64,000 bases of DNA from Paraburkholderia rhizosphaerae (GTDB taxonomy: Bacteria; Pseudomonadota; Gammaproteobacteria; Burkholderiales; Burkholderiaceae), in NCBI RefSeq assembly GCF_004366595.1, contig NZ_SORE01000029.1, positions 30,378 through 94,377 on the forward strand, in the 5' to 3' direction. Under the pieces are notes generated by a model. It searched no databases, was not told the origin of the DNA, and saw nothing but the letters and a program-made list of their open reading frames with translations. Below are positions 53,033 to 61,529 of this stretch, one piece after another. A program made the position numbers and the translations under genes. Numbering within the stretch: the first letter of the stretch is position 1; each line of letters opens with the position of its first letter.

Positions 53033-54045
53033 CGAGCGAGCCGCGTATGGTCAAGATCGCGCTGATCGGCGCATCCGGGCTGCTGGGTCGCGCGATCGCC
53101 CAGCGTCTGTCGCGGCAGACAGGCTGGCAGGTCGTACAAACTGCGTTTGCGCGCGCTCAGGCGCCACAGGTCGTACTCGATATTCGTGACGCGCAAGCCG
53201 TTGACCGCTTTATCGACGCGCAAGCGCCCGACGCAATCGTGATCGCCGCGGCCGAGCGCCGTCCGGACGTTTGCGAAAACGATCCCGCGCTGGCGCGCGC
53301 ATTGAACGTCGATGCCGTGCGTGCAATCGCTCGCGCGGCGCACAGACATCGCGCGTGGGTGCTGTCTGTTTCAACGGATTATGTGTTCGACGGCACCCAG
53401 CCCCCCTATCCTCACGATGCGCGGCCCACGCCAATCAATGCGTATGGCCGCAGCAAGCTGGAAGGCGAACAGGCGCTCCTCGAGTCGACCAGTATGGGCT
53501 GCGTTTTGCGCTTGCCGTTGCTGTATGGGCCGATCATCAACTGGCAGGAGTCGGCGGTAACGAGCCTCGTGCCGGCGATCGCCGCATCGGCCCGCGCGCG
53601 CGCGGCTGCCTCCACGCAGATGCAGCCGGTCGCCGAGCGGCACGCTAGTCCGTCGCCCGCGAATCGAAGTCCGCGGCCCGCCGTGATGGATGCATGGGCA
53701 ACCCGTTATCCGACCTTCACACCTGACGTCGCGTGTGTGATTGAGCAAATGCTCGAACGGCACGTGGGTGGTGCACCCGTGTGCGGCATCACGCAATGGT
53801 CGGGCGACGAGCCGATGACGAAATACGATATTGCGCGGCGGCTCGCCGACGCGCTGCAGATCGATGCGCGACTCACGCCGCAATACACGCCGGCCGATGC
53901 GACGCCGCGTCCACGTGACTGCCATCTGGATTCGAGCGTGCTTGAAGCGCTCGGCATTGGCCAGCGCACGCCGTTTGATGTCGCGATCCGGCAGGTTCTG
54001 TCCGATTTTCCGTGGCGCGGCGAAGCGGCACAGACCGCGGGATAA
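53029..54045 (+). CDS. RmlD-like NAD(P)-dependent reductase
   Basis: A 338-residue extended SDR protein related to dTDP-4-dehydrorhamnose reductase and MAT2B-like proteins. The nucleotide-binding 'IALIGASGLLGRAIAQRLS' and the active-site Tyr-x3-Lys in 'NAYGRSKLEGEQALLES' are present, and Ser-Thr precede it in 'VSTDYVFDGTQPPYPHD'. It starts at 53029 through an ATGA overlap with copZ, or at an ATG six codons later. No other sugar-nucleotide genes are near, so the substrate is uncertain. Confidence 0.85.
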   Translation: MTSEPRMVKIALIGASGLLGRAIAQRLSRQTGWQVVQTAFARAQAPQVVLDIRDAQAVDRFIDAQAPDAIVIAAAERRPDVCENDPALARALNVDAVRAIARAAHRHRAWVLSVSTDYVFDGTQPPYPHDARPTPINAYGRSKLEGEQALLESTSMGCVLRLPLLYGPIINWQESAVTSLVPAIAASARARAAASTQMQPVAERHASPSPANRSPRPAVMDAWATRYPTFTPDVACVIEQMLERHVGGAPVCGITQWSGDEPMTKYDIARRLADALQIDARLTPQYTPADATPRPRDCHLDSSVLEALGIGQRTPFDVAIRQVLSDFPWRGEAAQTAG

Positions 54046-54157
54046 CGCGCGCGATTTTCTCTAAAGCTGCCCGCATGCGTGGGCAGCGCCGCAACCAGCC
54101 CGCCCGCGTTCCTGAATGCGGAAACAACCGCGCCTCTCGCAACACGCCAGGCACGGT

Positions 54158-57100
54158 TCAGCAAAAATCCCGACTCGTCGACTGCAATCCACCCAGCAGA
54201 TGCGACATATCGACAAGCCGCTGCGCAACGAGGTGCCGTACCTCGCCCTGACATTGCCAGACGCCGTACACCGCCAATAGCGACGCGCCCAGCAACTCCT
54301 TGCGCTGCGCTTCGACGAGCTTCGGCCATACGATCACATTGACATTGCCGGTTTCGTCTTCGATCGTCACGAAGATCACGCCTTTCGCGGTGCCCGGCTG
54401 CTGCCGCACCGTGACGATCCCGCAGCCGCGCGCGAGCCGGCCGCTGCGATATGTGTTGAGCGTGGCGGCCGGCATCAGCCGGTGTTCGAGCAACTGCGGT
54501 CTCAATAGCTCGAGCGGATGGCGCCCAAGTGTCAGGCCCGCGGACCGGTAGTCCGCGACAATGTCCTGTGCTTCCGAAGGCGCGCCTAGTTGAGGCGTCT
54601 CGTCGCTGACCGCGGCGGCGGCCAGCATGTCCTTGTCGGGCACCGCGGCGACCGATTGCCACAACGCCTCGCGTCGATTGCCGGCGAGCGTCGCCAGCGC
54701 ATTCGCATCGGCGAGCACATGCAGATCGCGACGATCGAGCTGGGCCCGATGCGCAAGATCGTGCACGCTGCGGAATGGCCGCACCGCGCGTGAAATCTCG
54801 ATGCGCTCCGCGGCGCCATCCTTCATTCCGCGCAACAGCGACAGACCGAGCCGCACGGCAGGACGCGCCTCTTCGTCGAGCCGCTCGAGCGATGCGTCCC
54901 AGCCGCTCACCGTGACATCGACCGGCAGCACCTTGACGCCGTGCCGCCTCGCGTCCTGCACCAGTTGCGACGGCGAGTAAAAGCCCATCGGCTGGCTGTT
55001 GAGCATCGCCGCGAGAAACGCCTCGGGTTCATGACACTTCAGCCAGCTGCTCGTGTACACGAGCAGCGCGAAGCTTGCCGCATGGCTCTCCGGAAAACCA
55101 TATTCGCCGAAGCCCTTGATCTGCTCGAAAATCGCTTCCGCAAAATCCTTCTCATAACCGCGCGCGAGCATCCCGTCGACGATACGGTCGTAGTAACGCT
55201 GCAGGGTGCCTTTGCGCTTCCATGCGGCCATCGCACGGCGCAATTCATCGGCTTCGCCGGGCGTGAAGCCGGCTGCCAGAATCGCAACCTGCATCACCTG
55301 CTCCTGAAAAATCGGCACGCCGAGCGTGCGGCCCAGCGCGGCTTTCAATGCATCGCTGGGATAGGTGACGGGCTCGAATCCTTGCCGGCGTCTCAGATAC
55401 GGATGCACGGCGCCGCCCTGAATCGGCCCAGGCCGCACGATCGCGACTTCAATCACGAGATCGTAGAACTGCGCCGGCCGCAAGCGCGGCAACATGCTCA
55501 TTTGCGCACGCGATTCGATCTGGAACACACCGACCGTATCGGCGCGCGAAATCATCTCGTACGTCTTCTTGTCTTCCGGTGGAATCGACTGCATCTCGAA
55601 GTCCTCGCCGCGCCGCTGCGCGACGAAGTCGAGCGCGCGACGAATAGCCGACAGCATGCCGAGCGCGAGCACATCGACCTTCAGCAAGCCGAGCGATTCG
55701 AGATCGTCCTTGTCCCATTCGATGACCGAGCGGTCCGCCATCGCCGCATTCTCAACCGGCACGAGCCGCGTGAGCTTGCCACGGCTGATCACGAAACCGC
55801 CCGAATGCTGCGACAGATGCCGCGGAAAGTTGAGCAGCTGTGACGCCAGTTTTGCCCATAGCTGAATGAGTGGCGTCTGCGGATCGAGTCCCGACTCTTC
55901 GAAGCGCGCAAGCAGATCGCGGCTCGAGTCGAACCAGTGATGCGACTTCGCGACCTTGTCGACGATCTGCGAATCGATACCGAGTGCCTTGCCCGTTTCG
56001 CGCAGTGCGCCGCGCGGCCGGTAGGTCGAGACCGCCGCCGCAATCGCCGCGCGATCGCGGCCATACTTGTTGTAGATGTACTGAATGACTTCTTCGCGCC
56101 GTTGATGCTCGAAGTCGACATCGATGTCCGGCGGCTCGCCGCGCTCTTTTGAAATGAACCGCTCGAACAGCATGTTGCCGCGAGCCGGGTCCACTTCGGT
56201 GACACCGAGGCAATAGCAGACCGCGGAGTTAGCCGCCGAGCCGCGCCCCTGACACAGAATGTCCTGGCTGCGCGCATAGCGCACGATGTCGTAGACCGTG
56301 AGGAAGTACGGTTCGTATTGCAGATCGGCGATCAGTGCGAGTTCGTGCTCGAGCTGTTGCTGAACCTCGTACGGAATGCCGGACGGAAAGCGCCGCTGCG
56401 CGCCCTTGTATGTTTCATGCCGTAAATAGGCAGTCGGTGTGAAGCCTGCGGGAACAAGTTCGTCCGGATATTCGTAGCGCAGCGTCTGGAGCGAAAACGA
56501 GCAGCGCGCGAGCACGCTGATCGTCTCGCGTACCGTATGTTCGGGATAAAGATTGGCGATGCGCACTCGCGAACGCAAATGCTGTTCCGCATTCGGCGCA
56601 AGTGCGTAGCCGCACTCATGAACCGGCTTGCCGATGCGAATTGCGGTCAGCGTGTCCTGTAACGGCTTGCGCGAGCGCACGTGCATCACGACATGCCCGA
56701 GCGCCACGACCGGTACCTGCAGGCGATCTGCGACGTATTCGACCGAGCCGCGGTGAATATCGTCCATCGCGCGCTGATGCAGCACGAGGCCAACCCATGC
56801 GCGCTCCGGGAACGTTTCGTCGAGCCATTGGATTTGTGCTTCGAGCGCTTCCTCTTTCGCAGGGAATGCGGGCACCAGGATCGCGAGGCAGTCCGGCATG
56901 CCGCGCAAATGCGCTTGCTCGCGATCGGGCCGCGATAGATCGTGTGGCGTCAGCCGGTATTCGCCCTTCGGCGCGCGCTTGCGCGCAAGCGTGATCAGTT
57001 CCGACAGATTGCCGTAGCCCTCGCGGTTCTGTGCCAGCAGGATCAGCCCGAAGGCCGGCGCCCCGTCGGCATTGCACAGCTGGAAATACGAGCCGATAAC

Positions 57101-57307
57101 GAGCGGCAGGCCTGTTTCTTTCGCTGCGACGTGCGCGCGCACGATACCGGCAAGCGAGCATTCGTCGGTGATCGCGAGTCCAGCATAACCGAGTTGCGCC
57201 GCGCGCTGCGCCAGTTCCTCCGCATGCGATGCGCCGTGCAGGAAAGTGAAATTGGAAAAGCAGAACAGCTCGGCGTAGGCCGGCAATGGGTTCAGCGTCG
57301 TATCCAT
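54158..57307 (-). CDS. dnaE2: Error-prone DNA polymerase III alpha subunit DnaE2 (ImuC)
   Basis: A 1049-residue C-family polymerase that extends past lesions with ImuA and ImuB. The PHP domain is N-terminal ('LFCFSNFTFLHGASHAEELA'), and the palm contains 'EPPDIDVDFEHQRREEVIQY' with the catalytic Asp pair. The fingers ('SESHAASFALLVYTSSWLKC' like 'FPESHA') and the C-terminal OB region ('GIVTVRQQPGTAKGVIFVTI') follow. It is shorter than replicative DnaE (about 1160) as expected. Unlike the usual operon, imuB is not upstream: a LexA box and a 46-codon imuA remnant are. Confidence 0.96.
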   Translation of the reverse strand: MDTTLNPLPAYAELFCFSNFTFLHGASHAEELAQRAAQLGYAGLAITDECSLAGIVRAHVAAKETGLPLVIGSYFQLCNADGAPAFGLILLAQNREGYGNLSELITLARKRAPKGEYRLTPHDLSRPDREQAHLRGMPDCLAILVPAFPAKEEALEAQIQWLDETFPERAWVGLVLHQRAMDDIHRGSVEYVADRLQVPVVALGHVVMHVRSRKPLQDTLTAIRIGKPVHECGYALAPNAEQHLRSRVRIANLYPEHTVRETISVLARCSFSLQTLRYEYPDELVPAGFTPTAYLRHETYKGAQRRFPSGIPYEVQQQLEHELALIADLQYEPYFLTVYDIVRYARSQDILCQGRGSAANSAVCYCLGVTEVDPARGNMLFERFISKERGEPPDIDVDFEHQRREEVIQYIYNKYGRDRAAIAAAVSTYRPRGALRETGKALGIDSQIVDKVAKSHHWFDSSRDLLARFEESGLDPQTPLIQLWAKLASQLLNFPRHLSQHSGGFVISRGKLTRLVPVENAAMADRSVIEWDKDDLESLGLLKVDVLALGMLSAIRRALDFVAQRRGEDFEMQSIPPEDKKTYEMISRADTVGVFQIESRAQMSMLPRLRPAQFYDLVIEVAIVRPGPIQGGAVHPYLRRRQGFEPVTYPSDALKAALGRTLGVPIFQEQVMQVAILAAGFTPGEADELRRAMAAWKRKGTLQRYYDRIVDGMLARGYEKDFAEAIFEQIKGFGEYGFPESHAASFALLVYTSSWLKCHEPEAFLAAMLNSQPMGFYSPSQLVQDARRHGVKVLPVDVTVSGWDASLERLDEEARPAVRLGLSLLRGMKDGAAERIEISRAVRPFRSVHDLAHRAQLDRRDLHVLADANALATLAGNRREALWQSVAAVPDKDMLAAAAVSDETPQLGAPSEAQDIVADYRSAGLTLGRHPLELLRPQLLEHRLMPAATLNTYRSGRLARGCGIVTVRQQPGTAKGVIFVTIEDETGNVNVIVWPKLVEAQRKELLGASLLAVYGVWQCQGEVRHLVAQRLVDMSHLLGGLQSTSRDFC

Positions 57308-57313
57308 CGCACG

Positions 57314-57484
57314 TCATCCGAATGGCCGCCCGGCAGGCAAATTCATAGGCCAGCCGCCACCATGTAACTCATTGGGCAATGCGAGATGGCCAGTATCAGG
57401 CACGCGCTGTTCCCCGAGGCCGACCTGTGAGGATCGCCACAGCGACGGAGAATTCGTCCCCGCATGGATAGGAGTGAGTGACAT
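57314..57484 (-). pseudogene. Truncated imuA remnant upstream of dnaE2
   Basis: Starting at the ATG at 57484, the first 46 residues align without gaps to the first 46 of the intact ImuA at 63660. 21 are identical, including 'LWR-SQ', 'DTG' and the closing GGGWP. After that the frame diverges and ends in a stop seven bases before dnaE2. It has a LexA box 16 bases upstream. This is the 5' end of a second imuA whose remainder, and its imuB, have been deleted. It may now serve as a translated leader for dnaE2. Confidence 0.8.
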
Positions 57485-57499
57485 GGGCGCCAGAAATAC

Positions 57500-57515
57500 C
57501 TGTATATCCATACAG
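57500..57515. promoter_or_regulatory. LexA (SOS) box of dnaE2
   Basis: CTGTATATCCATACAG, a perfect match to the CTGT-N8-ACAG consensus. Its flanks (ACC before, TATCCTACAC after) are the same as those of the imuA box at 63677. Confidence 0.92.
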
Positions 57516-57832
57516 TATCCTACACCGAAATTGCGGCTGGCGAACCGACACTTTTTCTGTTCGTACGACGCTCGTGCGTGCGCTCTGTCGTCCCCTCCGA
57601 CGTCCTCTTTTCGCTGCTACGGCGATATTCGTTGACCATCGCGACAAGTCCAGCAAATTTATCGTGCGAACGGCTTCTTTCAACGTCGCTCACCTCCGCC
57701 CGACGTCGAACATCGAACGACGGCTGAAGCCAGTTCGTAAGCAATTCAAACTTATTCGTTTTGCTCTTTGCTTCAGACCTTCCGGCTGCAACGGCCTCAC
57801 AAAGATAGAGGCATCAATGGAGACAGCGCAGC

Positions 57833-58503
57833 CTCGCCGAAAGCGCACTCGCGGCGCTGGTTTGCGCATTTCCCAGCATGGCCTATTCCGGCTTGCCCGT
57901 GCTCGAAGCGGTCGTCGGACAGCAAGGGATTCTCGCGGTAGTCATCGGCAATCTCGTCATGAGTATCGTGATGATTCCGCTCACGCTGGTGCTCGTGCAG
58001 ATCGGGCAAGGCGGTAACAATGACGGGCAAGGTACCGGTGCGCTCATCGCAAAGAGCCTGCTCGACGCGGTGAAGCATCCGGTCGTGTGGCTGCCGTTGA
58101 TCGGCGCAATTCTTGCCCTCTGCGGCGTTCATGCACCGTCGCTGTTCGAGCTGTCATTCAATCTGATTGGCAATCCGCGGCAGGCGTGGCGCTCTCCACG
58201 CTGGGTCTGCTGCTTTATGGACAGCGCCTGCGTATCGATCGCGCTATTGCGCTGAACTCATTGCTGAAAGATGTCGCGCAGCCGGCGGCCATGTTGGGCC
58301 TGGCTTTGCTGCTCGGCGTGCACGGCGCGCCCGCGCGCGAATTGTTCCTGACTGGAGCGATTCCGACCGCTACGGCCGCTTCGATGCTGGCACTGCGCTA
58401 TCGCGTCTATGCAGATGAAGCGGCTGCTTCGACGCTCGTCGGGACAATCGCGTCGGTGGCCACCATCACAGTCGCGACCGCGCTTGCTGCACGGTTAGTC
58501 TGA
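57833..58503 (+). pseudogene. Broken AEC-family (auxin efflux carrier/MdcF-like) transporter
   Basis: The C-terminal two thirds of an AEC transporter. One frame reads 'ALVCAFPSMAYSGLPVLEAV' through to 'LFELSFNLIGN'. A single missing base near 58172 moves the rest to another frame ('SAAGVALSTLGLLLYGQRLR' to 'TVATALAARLV'). The N-terminal third is missing. The gene is therefore truncated and frameshifted. AEC proteins export organic acids such as malonate or malate. Confidence 0.75.
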
Positions 58504-58880
58504 TCGCAACCGTTCGGCGTCGTGCGCACGAGCACGCGCGGACATCCCGACATCTTCCGTTTCAATCAATGCGGCCGGCTATCTCAAGAGGGTGCGCCGG
58601 ATACGCTTGCCCGCGCTCCGGATTGCACGTCGATTAACGCAATTCACATGGTCCGCCGGACGCCGCTGTGCATTGCCCGCGACGCTATCACCGCGATAGG
58701 AATGTAAAACAGACTGCGTTAACCATTTCGCCACGCCTAACGATCCGCCCGTCACGTTGATTGATTGAAGATTGCCCGCGCCTTAACTTACGCGCATACA
58801 CCAGTTCGTCTTCCCCTTCGTCGCTTTCGCGCCGGGCAACGGGACGGTGAAATGGCAACCAATCGTTTGCAGGAAAGGAT
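58504..58880. other. Intergenic region before the SBF-like transporter
   Basis: 377 bases between the broken AEC gene and the SBF-like transporter. No credible ORF, RNA or repeat was seen; AGGAAAGGAT near its end is the transporter's ribosome site. Confidence 0.45.
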
Positions 58881-59909
58881 ATGACACTGCGCAAACTGCT
58901 TCCGGACAAGTTTACATTGGCACTGGTATGTACTGTTGCGTTCGCTTCGCTGTTTCCCTGTCGCGGATCGGCGGCCACCGTTTTTAATGGCCTGACCGAC
59001 GCTGCTATCGCTTTGCTGTTCTTTCTTCATGGCGCAAAGCTTTCCCGTGACGCAGTCCTGGCCGGCGCGACAAACTGGAAGCTTCATGCCGCGGTCTTTG
59101 GTAGCACTTTCGTCCTGTTTCCGCTGCTTGGAATCGCACTGCATCCAGTACTAGGACACTTTGTGAATCCCTGGTTGTATCTTGGCATTCTCTTTCTTTG
59201 CACGCTGCCTTCGACGGTGCAATCGTCTATTGCGTTCACGTCAATGGCAAAGGGAAATGTGCCGGCGGCAGTCTGCAGCGCATCTGCATCGAGTCTGCTC
59301 GGCATCTTCATTACGCCCGCGCTGGTAAGCCTGATTATTGGCAATCACGCAAGCGGCGGCTCAGCGCTTGCCACCATCGGCGCCATCGTTCTGCAACTCT
59401 TCGTGCCATTTGTCGCTGGCCAACTGATGCGTCCGCTCATCGGTCGCTGGATAGATACGCGCAAAGAACTGCTGCGCTTTGTCGACCAGGGATCGATTGT
59501 GCTGATCGTCTATGTGGCATTCAGCGAGGCGGTGAACGAAGGCATCTGGCATCAGCTTTCCGCAGGCTCCCTGCTTGGCATCATCGTCGTCAACGCGATA
59601 TTGCTCGCGATCGCTCTCTTATTGACGACATACGGCAGCAAGTGGCTGGGCTTTTGCGATGAGGACCGCATCACCATTGTCTTTTGCGGCTCGAAGAAAA
59701 GCATGGCGTCCGGGATATCGATGGCCAAGATACTGTTTGGCACCCATGCTGGTCTGATCGTGTTGCCGATCATGCTGTTTCACCAGATTCAATTGATGAC
59801 CTGCTCTGTCCTCGCGCAGCGCTGGGGTTCGCAGACGAACGCTGAATCCCTTAAGGCTGGATCCCCGCGGGGCGTCACTCATGCGAAAGCGACGAGCGCG
59901 GTGCAATAG
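58881..59909 (+). CDS. SBF-like (bile acid:sodium symporter family) transporter
   Basis: A 342-residue polytopic protein of the SBF-like/YfeH group (PF13593). It shows 'DAAIALLFFLHGAKLSRDAV', 'LFLCTLPSTVQSSIAFTSMA' and 'IVFCGSKKSMASGISMAKIL', the last two being the discontinuous-helix segments that bind sodium and substrate. The substrate is unknown. A clear ribosome site precedes the ATG. The base composition is less GC-rich than the flanking mutasome genes, which with the remnants on both sides suggests a later insertion. Confidence 0.88.
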   Translation: MTLRKLLPDKFTLALVCTVAFASLFPCRGSAATVFNGLTDAAIALLFFLHGAKLSRDAVLAGATNWKLHAAVFGSTFVLFPLLGIALHPVLGHFVNPWLYLGILFLCTLPSTVQSSIAFTSMAKGNVPAAVCSASASSLLGIFITPALVSLIIGNHASGGSALATIGAIVLQLFVPFVAGQLMRPLIGRWIDTRKELLRFVDQGSIVLIVYVAFSEAVNEGIWHQLSAGSLLGIIVVNAILLAIALLLTTYGSKWLGFCDEDRITIVFCGSKKSMASGISMAKILFGTHAGLIVLPIMLFHQIQLMTCSVLAQRWGSQTNAESLKAGSPRGVTHAKATSAVQ

Positions 59910-59954
59910 CGAAGCAACGCTGCGTGTCGAGGATTTTTTAAGGAAAACGAGTAC

Positions 59955-60140
59955 ATGATGAACCCGAAATCAATTGCTAAAGAGGGAACTGAAAAGGATC
60001 TGTCACGGAAGAGCGGTAAGCAAGGAAATGCAGTCGAGGTAAAGGGACAACCTGGTTTCGGGCAGCGGTCGCGGTGGGGCGAACATTCCAATTACGACTG
60101 GATGGACCACTTTAGCCTCCCCGATTCGCCGTTGTGGTAA
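59955..60140 (+). CDS. Small hypothetical protein downstream of the SBF-like transporter
   Basis: 61 residues, hydrophilic and glycine/serine-rich, ending 'HSNYDWMDHFSLPDSPLW'. It starts 45 bases after the transporter, with AAGGAAAA upstream, so it may be co-transcribed. No family is recognised. Its low complexity leaves real doubt. Confidence 0.4.
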   Translation: MMNPKSIAKEGTEKDLSRKSGKQGNAVEVKGQPGFGQRSRWGEHSNYDWMDHFSLPDSPLW

Positions 60141-60227
60141 TGGATGCAAATTCCGGAACCTTCGTTGGTGGCAGGTCGAAATTCTCACGCCGCGGCGATC
60201 TCCTTCGATCGCCGATCCGATCACCGG

Positions 60228-61160
60228 TCAGGATCCAGTCTGATTTCGACTCCTTGCCCGCGCGATGGCCCGGCAAGCTACGCCAAGCTTCAGCAATGTT
60301 GGGTCGCGCTCGCGAATGCTCGAAAAGATCAAGCCGATTTTCTGCTTCATCCTGAAGCGGTCGCTCAACGGAATAAAACGGACCTTGTCGTTCAGAAGTC
60401 CTCGAACTCTCCCCGGCAAAAGGGTATATCCGACACCGCCGCTCACAAGACTGGTCAACGAAAATACATCACCGACTGTCATGATGACCGTCGGTGTCGC
60501 ACCGGCCAGATGAAAAGCGTGATGAAATCCGTGATACGTTGCGAACCCTTCATCCAGCGACACAAAAGGTTCGTGAGAGCAGGTTTGCAGATCGATGGAT
60601 TCGAGATCGGCGTATCGTGAACCGGCAGGCGCTGCAAAGTAAATTTCATCTTCAAACAGCTGAATCGACTGAAATTCCGCACCAAGCTCGGGGACGGCCA
60701 GCAGCGCTGCGTCCAGCGTCCCTTGGGTCAATCGTTCGATCAGCTCGGTGTTGGAGCCGAGCGTCAGGTCAACCTCTAACTCTGTTCCGCGGGCCTTGAG
60801 TTCCGCGATGATTGCCGGAACGGTCCCCAGGGTCAGCGAGTAGAGAGAGCCTAATCGCAGCACGGAGGACGAATAGCCAGCAACCTCGCGTGCCGTGCGA
60901 ATGCCGACGGACATGGCTGTCAACACTTCGCGCGCGGTACTGGCCAGCGCTCTTGCGGCATCGGTTGGTATCAGTTGCCTTCCCTGATGATCGAACAGCT
61001 TGCACCGCATGCCTTTCTCCAACGAGTGCAACGCGCGGTGAACACTGACCGTACTGACGTCGAGCAATTCCGCGGCTTTACCCAGGCTGCCCCCCTCCAT
61101 GAAGGCCAACAGAACCTCAAGCCGACGAAAGCTGATCTCCTCGTCGATTCTCTCACCCAT
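60228..61160 (-). CDS. LysR-family regulator (MdcR-like)
   Basis: A 310-residue LysR-type regulator. The helix-turn-helix 'GSLGKAAELLDVSTVSVHRA' is followed by 'LHSLEKGMRCKLFDHQGRQL' and an effector domain. From memory this wording resembles the MdcR subgroup that controls malonate use, which would fit the broken AEC (MdcF-like) transporter 2 kb away. That link is only an inference. It reads towards the convergent small ORF. Confidence 0.85.
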   Translation of the reverse strand: MGERIDEEISFRRLEVLLAFMEGGSLGKAAELLDVSTVSVHRALHSLEKGMRCKLFDHQGRQLIPTDAARALASTAREVLTAMSVGIRTAREVAGYSSSVLRLGSLYSLTLGTVPAIIAELKARGTELEVDLTLGSNTELIERLTQGTLDAALLAVPELGAEFQSIQLFEDEIYFAAPAGSRYADLESIDLQTCSHEPFVSLDEGFATYHGFHHAFHLAGATPTVIMTVGDVFSLTSLVSGGVGYTLLPGRVRGLLNDKVRFIPLSDRFRMKQKIGLIFSSIRERDPTLLKLGVACRAIARARSRNQTGS

Positions 61161-61319
61161 GCTTTTTTACTCCGAAGTGGGGACGTTGCTCATTATGCTG
61201 CGGGCGCGGGATTGGTGCGGGGATGTGTTGGTCAGGTTCGTTGGTACGGTCGATCGTAATGATGGTGCGCGTGAACTCGCACTTGGGACGTGGCCAGTCT
61301 GTGCTTTGCATCGAATCTG

Positions 61320-61463
61320 TCAGCCGGGATGATGGTCATATTCATGAACCGGTGTGCCGATGCGCATTACCGTCGACGTGTGCTGCAACGGATTGCGCGA
61401 ATGAATCGTGCGCACGACACGGCGCAATGCGATCGCAGGCACCTGCAAACGCTCCATGACGCG
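61320..61463 (-). pseudogene. Short dnaE2 remnant downstream of imuB
   Basis: On the minus strand, 43 codons beginning at about 61458 match residues 192-234 of the intact DnaE2 (24 of 43 identical). Shared pieces are RLQVP, the VV pair, PLQ, RIG and PVHE. The match stops just before a TGA at 61320-61322, and an in-frame stop lies on its 5' side. It is the scar of a second dnaE2 that once followed imuB. Confidence 0.75.
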
Positions 61464-61529
61464 GTCGCGCCGGGCCGGTCAACGTTCATCGCATTCCCGC
61501 GTTGTATTTCGCGTCTGCTGCGTGTCCGT

